Below, in pieces: positions 26,856-36,961 of a stretch of 64,000 nucleotides of DNA (the stretch's first letter is position 1; every line of letters begins with the position of its first letter). The position numbers and the translations under genes were made by a program. Source of the DNA: Acetobacteraceae bacterium B3987 (GTDB lineage Bacteria > Pseudomonadota > Alphaproteobacteria > Acetobacterales > Acetobacteraceae). A model generated the notes under the pieces. The model searched no databases. It saw only the letters and a program-made list of their open reading frames with translations, and was not told where the DNA came from. The DNA lies in NCBI GenBank assembly GCA_026537415.1, contig JAFNMF010000001.1, positions 241,572 to 305,571 on the forward strand, given 5' to 3'.

Positions 26856-29114
26856 ATGGCTATCTCTTTTCGTTTTTCTTGCAGAACTGCCGGTTTCTGG
26901 TGCCTGCTGGCAGGCAGCACACTGGCCGGGCATCCTGTCTGGGCTGCTGGAGATGAAGGAGGAGAACGTTTTATAAAAGGTCTGACAAAACAGTCTGATC
27001 GGTCGGGTGGGAAGACTGACACCCGGCAGAAAACGACTAAAAAGCTTCAGCAGAGGGAGGAGGCACCAAAGGAGACCATACTCGTCAAGGCACGGCGGCG
27101 GGAGCAGATGGAAGTGAAGCTGGGGGGACAGGCGGGTGTCCTCGGCAATAAGAAGGGGCTGGATGTCCCCTTTAATTTGCGCAGCTACACGTCCAGCATG
27201 ATTCTGAACCAGCAGTCCCAGACATTGGGGCAGGTGCTTCAGAACGATCCTTCCGTACGGACGACTTACGGTTACGGTAATTTCTCGGAGACCTTCATCA
27301 TCCGTGGTCTGCCGGTTTATGGGGACGACGTGGCCATCAACGGGCTGTACGGGATCAGCCCGAGGCAGCTAATTTCTCCCCAGTTGTATGATTCGGTGCA
27401 AGTTTTGAATGGGGCTAGTGCCTTTATCAATGGGGCAGCACCGGGGGGTACGTCTGTCGGTGGGAATATCAATCTTCAGTTCAAACATGCTGGGAGTGAC
27501 CCCATTGCACGGGTAACGGGGGATTACACCAGTACCGGTCAGGGCGGTGGCAGCCTGGATGTGGGGCGTCGTTTTGGCAAGGATGAGCAGTTTGGTATCC
27601 GTTTCAATGCGGCTGGTATGGACGGGCAGACATCAATCTCCGGTGAGCGGCGTCATTCCGTTGCGCTGGGGCTGGATACGGATTGGCATAATGAGAATAC
27701 CCGCATCAACCTCGACATCAATTATCAGAACCAGAATGTTCAGCAGGGGCGTGGTTCTGTTGTGCTGGGTTCTAGCCAGACATCGGTTCCTCGACCCACG
27801 AGGCCGGGTCGTAACTGGAGCCAGGGGTGGAGCTATGAGGACATGCATTATGTGTTCGGCCTGCTGAATGTCGAACATGACCTAAACAGTCATGTCATGC
27901 TCTACGGCACCTTTGGCGGTATGACTGGCCATGAGGAAGGAAATTACGACACAGTCTATGTCACTGACGGGCAGACAGGGGCAGGTTTTGGCTATGGAGC
28001 CTATATTCCGTACCAGCAGACCAACGAAAGCACCCGTGGCGGCGTTCGTGCCCATTTTAGAACGGGCTTGCTGAAACATGAGGTCAATGCCGGTGGGTCG
28101 GCTCTCTGGTCAGAGGCGTCTACGGGGTATGCGGGTGGTTACCTTGGTAGTACGAATATTTACAATCCCGGTATTCAGGAAAAGCCGGATTCCGTTCATC
28201 GTATTTCCGCAACGCCCAGTGCAAAAACACAGCTTTACAGTTTGTTCTTCTCGGACACGATGTCCTTCTGGCACGATCGTATCGCTGTGACGAGTGGTTT
28301 CCGGTACCAGCATATTCTTCAGAACAGCTATCAGTACACGCCAACTCATTACAGCCGGGATGCCATCACGCCCGTGGTCGGGCTGGTTGTTCATGCGTCC
28401 CGTCACGTCTCTTTCTATTTCAACCGGGTGGAAGGCCTGAACCAGGGGTTGCAGGCACCGGCGAAGAGTTCCCTCTATCCTAATCTGGTGAATGCCCAGC
28501 AGTTTCTGTCACCAACACGGACCGTCCAATATGAGGTTGGTGGGAAATACGACATTGGCCGCTTTAGCGCCTCTCTGGCCTTCTATCGGTTGGATCGTCC
28601 TACAGGTCTCGTAGAGGATTATGGGAATGAACAGCTCTTCAAGGCCAGTGGGCGGCAGCGCAATCAGGGTATTGAGCTGAATCTTAATGGCGAGATTATC
28701 AAGGGGCTGCGTTTTAATGGGGGCAGTGCTTTGATTCAGGCCAAGCAGATCAAGGGAGATTATGCTGGTAACAAAGCGGTCGGTATCCCGGGTTATACCA
28801 TTAATGGGAATCTGGAATATGACATTCCCTTCGTCAAAGGTCTGACTTTGACAGGGCGCATCACCCACACGGGCCATCAGTGGGTCAATGCTCAGAACTC
28901 TTTGAAGATTCCGAACTGGACAACCTACGATCTCGGGGCTCGTTATACCTTCCTGATGACACCGAAACGCCCAGTGACGTTCCGCTTTGGTGTGGAGAAC
29001 CTCACCAACAGCCATTACTGGGCCTCATCTTACACGGCCTTCAGTAGTGTGAACGGGTATCTGACCCAAGGGTTGCCAAGGACGTTTAAGGCGTCTTTCT
29101 CAACAGATATGTAA
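26856..29114 (+). CDS. TonB-dependent siderophore receptor
   Basis: An outer-membrane beta-barrel importer of 752 residues. It has a signal peptide with cleavage near GHPVWA-A (about residue 30), a TonB-box-like ETILV at 73-77 and a plug domain (about 100-235, with ETFIIRGLPVYGDDVAINGL). A barrel follows, ending in an aromatic-rich C-terminus that closes with FKASFSTDM. The region between signal and TonB box (31-70) is basic and low in complexity, without a clear signalling domain. The siderophore cannot be told. AGGA precedes the ATG. It is iron-regulated if the Fur-like box is real, and it diverges from the PepSY operon. Confidence 0.93.
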   Translation: MAISFRFSCRTAGFWCLLAGSTLAGHPVWAAGDEGGERFIKGLTKQSDRSGGKTDTRQKTTKKLQQREEAPKETILVKARRREQMEVKLGGQAGVLGNKKGLDVPFNLRSYTSSMILNQQSQTLGQVLQNDPSVRTTYGYGNFSETFIIRGLPVYGDDVAINGLYGISPRQLISPQLYDSVQVLNGASAFINGAAPGGTSVGGNINLQFKHAGSDPIARVTGDYTSTGQGGGSLDVGRRFGKDEQFGIRFNAAGMDGQTSISGERRHSVALGLDTDWHNENTRINLDINYQNQNVQQGRGSVVLGSSQTSVPRPTRPGRNWSQGWSYEDMHYVFGLLNVEHDLNSHVMLYGTFGGMTGHEEGNYDTVYVTDGQTGAGFGYGAYIPYQQTNESTRGGVRAHFRTGLLKHEVNAGGSALWSEASTGYAGGYLGSTNIYNPGIQEKPDSVHRISATPSAKTQLYSLFFSDTMSFWHDRIAVTSGFRYQHILQNSYQYTPTHYSRDAITPVVGLVVHASRHVSFYFNRVEGLNQGLQAPAKSSLYPNLVNAQQFLSPTRTVQYEVGGKYDIGRFSASLAFYRLDRPTGLVEDYGNEQLFKASGRQRNQGIELNLNGEIIKGLRFNGGSALIQAKQIKGDYAGNKAVGIPGYTINGNLEYDIPFVKGLTLTGRITHTGHQWVNAQNSLKIPNWTTYDLGARYTFLMTPKRPVTFRFGVENLTNSHYWASSYTAFSSVNGYLTQGLPRTFKASFSTDM

Positions 29115-29126
29115 AGCAGAAAAAGG

Positions 29127-29164
29127 CAGGGCCATGTTCGTTTCGGGCATGGCCCTGTCCTTTT
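29127..29164 (+). terminator. bidirectional terminator between the TonB receptor gene and glnD
   Basis: A 10-bp stem (cagggccatg / catggccctg) with an 11-base loop is followed by TCCTTTT. AAAAA on the other side lets it serve glnD too. Confidence 0.8.
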
Positions 29165-32034
29165 CAGGCGGCATCAGCCTCCATGTCGTGGAGTGTTTCC
29201 AGCAGGGCGACCTGAAGCCTGTCCTCTGCCTCGGTGGTCAGCTTGTGACCCTCTGCATCAGTTACATAAAAGACGTCCACGGCCCGCAGGCCATAGGTCA
29301 TGACATGGGCTGAGGAAATATGCAGTTTCAAGCGGCTGAGTGTGGTGGTGAGGTTGTGTAGCAGGGCCGGTCTGTCCCGCCCGTTGACTTCTACGATGGT
29401 ATAATTTTCAGAAGCATCGCTGTCGATCAGAACACGGGACGGAATGTGAAGGGCTTCCAGCCGGCGGGGAAGCGGGAAGCTGGCCGCACTGAGTGTCTCC
29501 TTTGGATCAATCGTTCCTTCCATAACCTGCATGATGGTGCTGTGAAGCCGGTCGAGATGTTCGGACTCCATAAAAGCTTGCCCATAGGGGTCATGGAACC
29601 AGAATGTATCAAGGACCATACCATTATTGAGGGTATGGATGCGGGCATCAGCAATGGACGCCCCACAGACGGCCAGCGCACTGGTAATGCGGGAGAAAAG
29701 TCCCGGTTGGTCTTTGCAGAAGACGGTCAGTTCTGTGATGCCCCGGTCGGGGAGCGGGGCGATGTCCACGATGATGGCATCATTCCGTCCTTCAGCCCGA
29801 TGGCGGCTGACAAGCCCGGCATGGCGGATATGGCTCTGAGGGTCGAACCCCAGCCAGTAACCGGGCCGTCCCAGTTTCATGAAGTGGGCAATATCAGCCG
29901 CAGACATACCATCATCTGTAAGGGCTTGCTGGATGAAGGTCTTGTTATGGTCCACCCGCTCATCATCTTCCTGCGCCTGAAGTCCGCCCTCCAGCACATC
30001 GGCGATGCGGGTATAGAGGCGGCCTAGCAGAGTAGCCTTCCATGCGTTCCATGCTCGGGGGCCAACCGCCCGAATATCGGCAATGCTGAGCAGCAGGAGC
30101 ATCCGCAGCCGCTTGGGGGACTGGATGGTGTCAGCGAGGTCCAGAATGGTCTGGGGGTCATCAATGTCCCGGCTGAAAGCGGTGCGTGAGAGCAGAAGAT
30201 GGTGTAGTACAAGCCAAGAGACCGTATCGGTATCGCTGGCGGAGCAGCCAAGCTGCTGGCAGATATGCGTGGCGATGTCTGCACCGATTTCGGAGTGGTT
30301 CCCGCCACGTCCCTTGCCGATATCATGCAGCAAAGTGGCAAGATAGAGCAGCGGGCGTTGCGTCATGGTGCGGGCTAATCTGTAGGCCAGCGGTAGTTCA
30401 TCCGCCATGCGGCTTTGTTCGATCATCCGCAGGACATGGATGGCCTCAATTGTGTGCGCATCCACGGTATGGATGTGGTAGCCGTCAAACTGTGTTCGCC
30501 CCAAGATGCGGGACCAACCCGGCAGAAGGTGGGAGAGAATTCCTGTCTCATTAAGCAGCGGCAGCCAGAAGATACGGTCCTGCCTGTGGTCATGACCATT
30601 ATTAGACGGTGAGGCAGCTGTGGCGGGTGAAGGAGGCTCGGCTGCGGGGTCGCAGAGCAGTTTGATAAAGAGTTCGGAGGCTTCCTTATTATGGCGGAGT
30701 GAAGCACTGTGCCGCTCGAAACGGATAATCTGCTGGATGGCAGCCGGATGTAGGGCTAGCTGATGACGGCGGGCACAGTCTAGAAAATGGAAAACTGTTA
30801 TCGGGTCCCGCACGAGGGCCAGTGGATTGGGTAGGCTCAGGCAGCCATCAATGCACTGGAAACCGTCTGGACCGGGTTCCACCCGTGGGGGGCGTTGCTG
30901 TAGCTGGTTGCGCAGGTGCAGAAGAATAGCTGGCTGGAAGACATGGGTTAACCGCATAACGGCCCGAGCCATGAGGAAGTGATGACGCATGAAGCGTTCC
31001 ACCCCTCGCTGATGGCCATGATTACCATACCGCATTCGGGCCCCGATGATGGGCTGAACATCGAAGGTCAGCCGCTCCTCATTGCGACCGGTGGTGTAGT
31101 GGAGGTTGAGCCGAACTGTCCAAAGGAAATTCCAGAGGCTATGAGTGCGGGATATTTCCCGTTTTGTCAGCAAACCGAGCAGAGTGCAGGCGGGGGCCAG
31201 CCCTTGGGCACGTTGTAGGTTGGACTTTACAGAAAGTCCGTTCCCCAGAACGGCATAGCCAATCCAGTTGAGGACCTGAAGGTCCCGCAGTCCCCCTTTC
31301 CCTTCCTTGATGTGAGGTTCCACCAGATAGGGTGTTTCACCGAATTTCTGATGCCGTTCTTCCCGCTGGGCAATGGCCTGTAGAACGAACCGTTCCAGTG
31401 CAGGGCCTTTCAGGTGGGCTTCAAGTTTTTCCTGCAAGGTGAGAACGAGTTTTTTCTGCCCATAGAGAGGCCGTATATCCAGCAGGGTTGTGCAGGAGGT
31501 CTGGTCTGTTTTGGCCATCTCCATGGCACTCTCGATAGTGCGTGTGGCATGGCCGACCCGTAGCCCGAGGTCCCAGAGTGTATAAAGGACATACTCAATG
31601 GCTGCGATGAGGTCTTTAGAAGGGGTCTTCGCTGTGAGAAAGAGTAAGTCCACATCACTGAAAGGAGCCAGCAGCCCCGCCCCGTAGCCCCCTGTGGCAC
31701 AGAGGCAGAACATCTCACCGGTGCCATCTTCCTGTAGGGAATGATGCAGCCCTGCATAGTCGGCCAGTTCTTTAATGATATGGTCCATGAGCAAGGCGAG
31801 GTTGCGGGCTGTTTCTACGCCGTTTGTTTCGCGCTGCTCAAATTGTTGGCGGATGCGCTCCCGCTGTATGCCGAGTTCTGTTCTTAGCCGTTCTAGAGCA
31901 TCCTGACGGGGAATAGCGGGCTGCCAGCCCGGCGGAGAGGAGGTAGTGGCAGTGATGTGAGCAGACATGACGGCTCTCTTATTAGCAGCTGGTTTTGGCG
32001 GGTTCGTCAGGATATCCAGCGGGTCATTCTGCAT
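29164..32034 (-). CDS. glnD: PII uridylyltransferase / uridylyl-removing enzyme
   Basis: The nitrogen sensor that uridylylates PII proteins when glutamine is low and removes UMP when it is high. From the chosen ATG (MQNDPLDILT) it has 956 residues. The nucleotidyltransferase motif GGYGAGLLAPFSDVDLL is at about residues 115-131. The HD-domain motif LLHDIGKGRGGNHSE is near the middle, and two C-terminal ACT domains start around LTVFCKDQPGLFSRI and VNGRDRPALLHNLT. The start overlaps the mutS stop by 11 bases. An ATG 21 bases upstream and one 66 bases downstream are alternatives. It fits with gltBD as nitrogen-assimilation control. Confidence 0.94.
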   Translation of the reverse strand: MQNDPLDILTNPPKPAANKRAVMSAHITATTSSPPGWQPAIPRQDALERLRTELGIQRERIRQQFEQRETNGVETARNLALLMDHIIKELADYAGLHHSLQEDGTGEMFCLCATGGYGAGLLAPFSDVDLLFLTAKTPSKDLIAAIEYVLYTLWDLGLRVGHATRTIESAMEMAKTDQTSCTTLLDIRPLYGQKKLVLTLQEKLEAHLKGPALERFVLQAIAQREERHQKFGETPYLVEPHIKEGKGGLRDLQVLNWIGYAVLGNGLSVKSNLQRAQGLAPACTLLGLLTKREISRTHSLWNFLWTVRLNLHYTTGRNEERLTFDVQPIIGARMRYGNHGHQRGVERFMRHHFLMARAVMRLTHVFQPAILLHLRNQLQQRPPRVEPGPDGFQCIDGCLSLPNPLALVRDPITVFHFLDCARRHQLALHPAAIQQIIRFERHSASLRHNKEASELFIKLLCDPAAEPPSPATAASPSNNGHDHRQDRIFWLPLLNETGILSHLLPGWSRILGRTQFDGYHIHTVDAHTIEAIHVLRMIEQSRMADELPLAYRLARTMTQRPLLYLATLLHDIGKGRGGNHSEIGADIATHICQQLGCSASDTDTVSWLVLHHLLLSRTAFSRDIDDPQTILDLADTIQSPKRLRMLLLLSIADIRAVGPRAWNAWKATLLGRLYTRIADVLEGGLQAQEDDERVDHNKTFIQQALTDDGMSAADIAHFMKLGRPGYWLGFDPQSHIRHAGLVSRHRAEGRNDAIIVDIAPLPDRGITELTVFCKDQPGLFSRITSALAVCGASIADARIHTLNNGMVLDTFWFHDPYGQAFMESEHLDRLHSTIMQVMEGTIDPKETLSAASFPLPRRLEALHIPSRVLIDSDASENYTIVEVNGRDRPALLHNLTTTLSRLKLHISSAHVMTYGLRAVDVFYVTDAEGHKLTTEAEDRLQVALLETLHDMEADAA

Positions 32035-34747
32035 CCGTAACATCCATTTTGGCAAGGCCGTCGATCATGCTTTTCAGCTGATAGAGGGCGGAGTGGGCCT
32101 CTCTGGGAGAAAGGGAATCCGGGTCCAACGCTTCAATCTCTTTATGTAGAGCTTGGAGGGTTGAGAATGTGTCATCAGGTAGGTAGTTGCTGGAAGGCGG
32201 TGGATCATCCGGAGGGATGGATGTTTCTAGTGAGGTTTGCTCAAAAAGAGGCAGACTAGCGGGCTGACTGTTCTGGCCACGCTCAGTTTCAAGGCGGGTC
32301 AGAAGGCTTCGCGCCCGTTGAAGGACAGACGCTGGAATTCCCGCCAATTTCGCCACATGCAGGCCCCAGCTTTTTTGGGCCAGCCCGGGCCGGACCTCAT
32401 GCTGGAAGACAACATGGCCTTTCCATTCCTTTACAGCCATGGTGCAAGCGGCCAGACGGGGCAGGGTTTCCAGCAGTGCCCCAAGCTCATGGAAATGAGT
32501 GGCAAAAATGGTACGGCAGCGTAGTTGGGAATGAAGGGCTTCCAACGTGGCCCAGGCGATGGAGAGGCCATCAAGAGTGGATGTTCCCCGTCCAATTTCA
32601 TCCACCACCACAAGAGAGCGAGGCCCTGCTTGATTGAGAATGGCGGCTGTCTCGGTCATTTCCACCATGAAGGTGGAGCGGCCTCGGGCCAAATCATCCG
32701 CCGCTCCCACACGGGAGAAGAGACGGTCTACAATGCCGATTGTGGCTGCTTTGGCCGGAATGGGAAGACCTGCTTGTGCGAGAATGACGGCCAAAGCATT
32801 TTGACGCAGGAATGTGGATTTCCCGGCCATGTTGGGGCCTGTCAGCAGGATGGCATGTTTTTCCGGCGGCAGGGCGCAGTCATTGGCGATGAAGGGCGTG
32901 TCATGGGTTGCTTGCTCATGTAGGGCTGCTTCCACCACGGGGTGACGGCAGGCCTGAAGGCTGAAATCCTGCCCGTCTGTCATGGTGGGGCGGCACCATG
33001 TGCCACGATTCATGATGCGGGCGCAGGAAATAAGGGCATCCAGTTCGGCCAGAGCGAGACCAATATCATCAAGGGCCGGGGTATTCAGGCAGTGCCGGGC
33101 GAGGTCGGCAAAGAGATGACGCTCCAGCTGGTCCGCTTTTTCTGACGCTTCCAGAATATTTTGATTGAGCGACGTCAGTTCTTCATTGGAGAAACGGGCC
33201 AGACTAGCCGTGCCCTGCCGTAGGCTCAGCCCTTCATGCTGGCGCAGCTTACGGCCTGCCGTTGCGGGAACTTCGATGACATAGCCAAGTTGGTTGTGAT
33301 GGCGGATGCGGAGGTTGGTAATCCCATATTCTTCCGCCAGACGGACTTGCAATTGGGCGATCAGGCGGCGGCTATTGTCCCGGAGGTCACGTTGGCGGTC
33401 CAGTTCGGCATCAAAACCCGGAGCGATGACCCCGCCATCTTCAATCTTGACGGGTAGTTCAGCGTTTAGGGCTGCTTCCAGTCGTTCCAGCAGGGCATCG
33501 GCTCGCCCGTACAGGTTGGCCCCGATATGACGGATACGCTCTGGCATGTTGGTTTTGGCTAATGTGCCGAGCAATTCGGTAATCTGGTTGGCAGCCCGGA
33601 GCGTGTCACGGATGGCGGCAAGGTCCCGTGGGAGGGGACGTCCGCTGGAGATGCGCCCCAAGGCACGGGCCGAATCGGGAGCCTGTTTGAGGATGTTCCG
33701 CAAGGTACCTGCGGGTTTGGACTGCTGGTGCAGCCAGTGCCAGCCTTCTTGCCGTCCAGTAATGAGGGCAAGGTCCGTGCTGGGGGTACTGACCCAGTGG
33801 GCCAAAAGGCGGGTTCCGGCGGCTGTGGTTGTTTGATTAACGCTGGAGAAGAGCGTGTGTTTGCTGCCACCATCACGGGACTGGAGAATGTCGAGGCTGC
33901 TTCGGGTGGCGGGGTCTAGCCCCATGATGCTGTTTAGCCCATGATCGATGGGTGGAGCCAGTCGGGGGAGTTTACCCGCCTGACTGCGGCGGACATAATC
34001 TAGCAGTACGGCACAGGCGATGATTTGTTCATCACTGAAATTCCCCAGAGCATCCATCTGGGCGACCTGATAAGCCCCCGTCACGGTGCGTTCTGCGGCC
34101 TCACGGCTGGGGCGTGCTGTGGAAGGGGTGATGATGCCGGCATGTTCGGTTGGAATCAGTGTCGGGTCGGACAGGATTTCCGAAGGGGCAAGACGGGCAA
34201 GGAGTTCAGCCAGCGTGTCCGCTTCCAGATGGAGCAGTTCCAGCGTGCCGGTGGAAATATCAATCCACGCTGCCCCAAGGCGATCCTTGCGGCGTTTATC
34301 CGGCGCAACGATGGCGAGGAGTGTGTTGGCCCGTCCAGCTTCTAGAAGTTCATCCTCTGTCAGGGTGCCAGGGGTGATGACACGGACAATCTCCCGGCGG
34401 AGCGGGCCTTTCTGTCCCTTGCGGGGAATTTCTGTTTGTTCGGCTACGGCGACCCGGAAACCACGGCGGATGAGTCGAGAGAGGTAAATCTGGGCTGTCC
34501 CGACAGGAACGCCACACATGGGGATGGGTTCTTCATCATGTGTGCCACGGTGGGTCAGAGTGATGTCAAGAGCAAGGGCGGCTGCGTGGGCATCACCAAA
34601 GAAAAGCTCGTAAAAATCTCCCATGCGGAAGAAGAGCAGGGCATCAGGCTCCTGATTCTTCAGGCTGAACCATTGTTCCATGGTCGGAGTGACCTTCCCC
34701 GTTGTTTGCGGGGGGATGGGAGGGACGGATGGTTTCTGATCGACCAT
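32024..34747 (-). CDS. mutS: DNA mismatch repair protein MutS
   Basis: The mismatch-recognition ATPase, 907 residues. The mismatch-wedging Phe-x-Glu motif lies in FRMGDFYELFF (F45-Y-E47). Walker A GPNMAGKSTFLRQ is near residue 636, followed by VDEIGRGTSTLDG and the ATFATHFHEL-type region. The C-terminal tail after the ATPase domain is about 90 residues and less conserved. It precedes glnD with overlapping ends, a pairing common in alphaproteobacteria. There is no strong ribosome-binding site before the ATG. Confidence 0.97.
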   Translation of the reverse strand: MVDQKPSVPPIPPQTTGKVTPTMEQWFSLKNQEPDALLFFRMGDFYELFFGDAHAAALALDITLTHRGTHDEEPIPMCGVPVGTAQIYLSRLIRRGFRVAVAEQTEIPRKGQKGPLRREIVRVITPGTLTEDELLEAGRANTLLAIVAPDKRRKDRLGAAWIDISTGTLELLHLEADTLAELLARLAPSEILSDPTLIPTEHAGIITPSTARPSREAAERTVTGAYQVAQMDALGNFSDEQIIACAVLLDYVRRSQAGKLPRLAPPIDHGLNSIMGLDPATRSSLDILQSRDGGSKHTLFSSVNQTTTAAGTRLLAHWVSTPSTDLALITGRQEGWHWLHQQSKPAGTLRNILKQAPDSARALGRISSGRPLPRDLAAIRDTLRAANQITELLGTLAKTNMPERIRHIGANLYGRADALLERLEAALNAELPVKIEDGGVIAPGFDAELDRQRDLRDNSRRLIAQLQVRLAEEYGITNLRIRHHNQLGYVIEVPATAGRKLRQHEGLSLRQGTASLARFSNEELTSLNQNILEASEKADQLERHLFADLARHCLNTPALDDIGLALAELDALISCARIMNRGTWCRPTMTDGQDFSLQACRHPVVEAALHEQATHDTPFIANDCALPPEKHAILLTGPNMAGKSTFLRQNALAVILAQAGLPIPAKAATIGIVDRLFSRVGAADDLARGRSTFMVEMTETAAILNQAGPRSLVVVDEIGRGTSTLDGLSIAWATLEALHSQLRCRTIFATHFHELGALLETLPRLAACTMAVKEWKGHVVFQHEVRPGLAQKSWGLHVAKLAGIPASVLQRARSLLTRLETERGQNSQPASLPLFEQTSLETSIPPDDPPPSSNYLPDDTFSTLQALHKEIEALDPDSLSPREAHSALYQLKSMIDGLAKMDVTDAE

Positions 34748-34938
34748 GCAGGGAAAAAGACCTCACCGCTTTATTGAGACTGGATATTCTATAGAAGTTA
34801 ACAGGTATTTAAATAGAAATGCGACCATTTTCTTATCATGAGGTGGTGAGGGAAAGGCTGACTTTACGGTGAGATGCTAAAAGAATCGTTTCTCTTGCCC
34901 TATTGCCATAACCTAGCCTGCGACAGCATGATAGTTCC

Positions 34939-35406
34939 ATGAGTATTGCACCAGAAAATCACATCATTTTTGATGATGTCCTCCCGATGGCTCAGGGCCT
35001 GCTGGAGGCAGAACGGGATGAAACCGCCAATCTGGCCAATCTGGCCGCCCTGCTGTTTGAGGCAATGGCGCAGGTTAATTGGGTTGGCTTTTACCTGATG
35101 AAAGGGGAAGAGCTAGTACTTGGGCCGTTTCAGGGGCGGGTAGCTTGTACACGTATTGCCGTGGGTAAAGGTGTCTGCGGTGCAGCTGTAGCGGAGAGGG
35201 CTGTGCAGCGTGTGGCGGATGTTCACGCTTTTCCTGGCCATATTGCCTGTGATGGTGCTTCCGAATCAGAGATCGTTTTACCCATCATGAAAGATGGTGA
35301 GGTTTATGGCGTGCTGGATATCGACAGCCCTGTGAAAAACCGTTTCTCGGCAGAAGATCAGGAAAAGTTAGAAGGTTTTGTCCGGCTTTTGGAAGCTCAT
35401 CTCTAG
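34939..35406 (+). CDS. msrC: free methionine-(R)-sulfoxide reductase (GAF domain)
   Basis: A 155-residue cytosolic single-GAF-domain protein of the fRMsr family, which reduces free methionine-R-sulfoxide. All three family cysteines are present (C70 in RVACTRI, C80 in GKGVCG, C104 in HIACDGAS), as is the VLGPFQGRVAC pocket. The TAG stop overlaps the convergent murJ stop in the palindrome CTAG. No clear ribosome-binding site is seen before the ATG. Confidence 0.92.
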   Translation: MSIAPENHIIFDDVLPMAQGLLEAERDETANLANLAALLFEAMAQVNWVGFYLMKGEELVLGPFQGRVACTRIAVGKGVCGAAVAERAVQRVADVHAFPGHIACDGASESEIVLPIMKDGEVYGVLDIDSPVKNRFSAEDQEKLEGFVRLLEAHL

Positions 35407-36959
35407 CGTTTTAGCCGCTTGAGCAGGCGGCTGCGGAGTTCTTCCAGACTCAGAACTCGCAAGGCAATGAGCAGCCCTCCATAAAGTATGGCACTACTGC
35501 CGATAAGGCAGAGCAGTACGAAAAGCCGGGGCAGGGCGTGCCATTCAGGTAGAGTGGGGGCCAACAGATTGGCACCACTCCACGCCCAAATGCCCATGAT
35601 GAGGGTAGCCAGCGTGATGCGGGCCGCTCTCGACACGCTTTGGAAGGTCGGGCGGAAGGAATTCCGCCGCCAGAGTAGCCAGCCCAATGCAATCATGTTG
35701 ATGATAGCTGCCAATGCGCTGGCGAGCGGAGGGGCGAGATGAGCCAGACTGCGGTAAAGTAGCAGGTTGAGAGCCAGATTAATCCCCATCGTTATGAAGC
35801 CGATGCGGACGGGCGTTGAAGTATCGCCTTCAGCAAAGAAGGCTGGGGCCAGTAGCTTGATGACGATGAAGGCAGGCAAGCCCAGCGCATACATGCGGAG
35901 TGCTGCTGCGGAATTATGAACATCCCGCAGGGCAAAGTGCCCGTAGCCGAATAGGGTAGCCATGATGTCTGGTGCCAGACTGAACAACCCAACCATGGCG
36001 GGTAGGCTGAGGAGCAGGGCATAATTCATGGCCTGATTTAGGCTGGCTTGCAGAGCAGGACGGTCATTGGCCGTGATGTGGCGGGTAAAGAGGGGTAGCA
36101 GGGTTGTCCCCAAGGCTGCCCCCAACACACCAAGGGGAAGCTGGTTGACCCGGTCTGCAAAGTAGAGCCACGAGATGGAACCTGTTGGCAGCAGGGTGGC
36201 GATGATGGTGTCGATGGTCAGGTTGATCTGTGTAACGCCTGAGCCGACCAGCCCCGGCAGCATACGGCGGAGTAGCAGTCTGATGTCGGCTGAAAGGGTA
36301 GGGCGGACCAGCGGCAGCATAAGCCCTGCTTTTTTGGCTGCCCAAAGCAGCCCAGCAAGCTGAAAGACGCCGGAAATGGTGATTCCCCATGCGCTGGCCG
36401 TTGCCACATATTGGTGCCCCCGGAAGGCTCCGATCAGAATGGCGGCAATTCCAACAATATTGAAGGCAATATAGGCCGCTGAAGCTGCGCCGAATTTTTG
36501 GCGGGCATTTAGGAGACCCGCCACAAGTGCCGCTCCGCAGATCAGCACTGTGTAGGGCATGGTGATGCGGGTAAGCTGCACGGCAATGGCAAAGCGGCCC
36601 GTACCCTGAGTCCGGAAGCCGGGGGCGATGAGGTCGATCACCCACGGCATGAAGATTTCAGCTAGAACAGTCAGCAGGCTAAGCCAGAGGAGCAGGAGGG
36701 AAAAAGCTTGTCCTGCCAGCAGCAATGCTTTGTTGGGGCCTTCTTTTTCGTACCGGGCGGTAAAGAGTGGCACGAAGGCGGCGTTCAGTGCCCCTTCTCC
36801 GAAAAGGCGGCGGAACATGTTCGGTAGGCGGAAGGCGATTTGGTACGCATCCTGCACCGGGCCAGCCCCCAGAAACATGGCCAGAAGCTGGTCACGCACA
36901 AGCCCTAACAGGCGGGACAGCATGGTCCAGCCGCCAACGGTAAGAAGGTGTCTGAGCAT
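35403..36959 (-). CDS. murJ: lipid II flippase MurJ
   Basis: An inner-membrane MOP-superfamily flippase that moves lipid II across the membrane for peptidoglycan synthesis. It has 518 residues with about 14 hydrophobic helices. The N-terminal TMLSRLLGLVRDQLLA and FRLPNMFRRLFGEGALNAAF stretches are family signatures. It starts 2 bases after the glutathione peroxidase-like stop, so gpsA, the peroxidase-like gene and murJ form one run. The end overlaps the msrC stop. Confidence 0.95.
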   Translation of the reverse strand: MLRHLLTVGGWTMLSRLLGLVRDQLLAMFLGAGPVQDAYQIAFRLPNMFRRLFGEGALNAAFVPLFTARYEKEGPNKALLLAGQAFSLLLLWLSLLTVLAEIFMPWVIDLIAPGFRTQGTGRFAIAVQLTRITMPYTVLICGAALVAGLLNARQKFGAASAAYIAFNIVGIAAILIGAFRGHQYVATASAWGITISGVFQLAGLLWAAKKAGLMLPLVRPTLSADIRLLLRRMLPGLVGSGVTQINLTIDTIIATLLPTGSISWLYFADRVNQLPLGVLGAALGTTLLPLFTRHITANDRPALQASLNQAMNYALLLSLPAMVGLFSLAPDIMATLFGYGHFALRDVHNSAAALRMYALGLPAFIVIKLLAPAFFAEGDTSTPVRIGFITMGINLALNLLLYRSLAHLAPPLASALAAIINMIALGWLLWRRNSFRPTFQSVSRAARITLATLIMGIWAWSGANLLAPTLPEWHALPRLFVLLCLIGSSAILYGGLLIALRVLSLEELRSRLLKRLKR

Positions 36960-36961
36960 GG

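Noticed and set aside
34748-34938. tRNA or small RNA in the mutS-msrC gap
   Set aside because: I see no cloverleaf-like pairing, CCA end or strong hairpin; it looks like a plain divergent promoter region.
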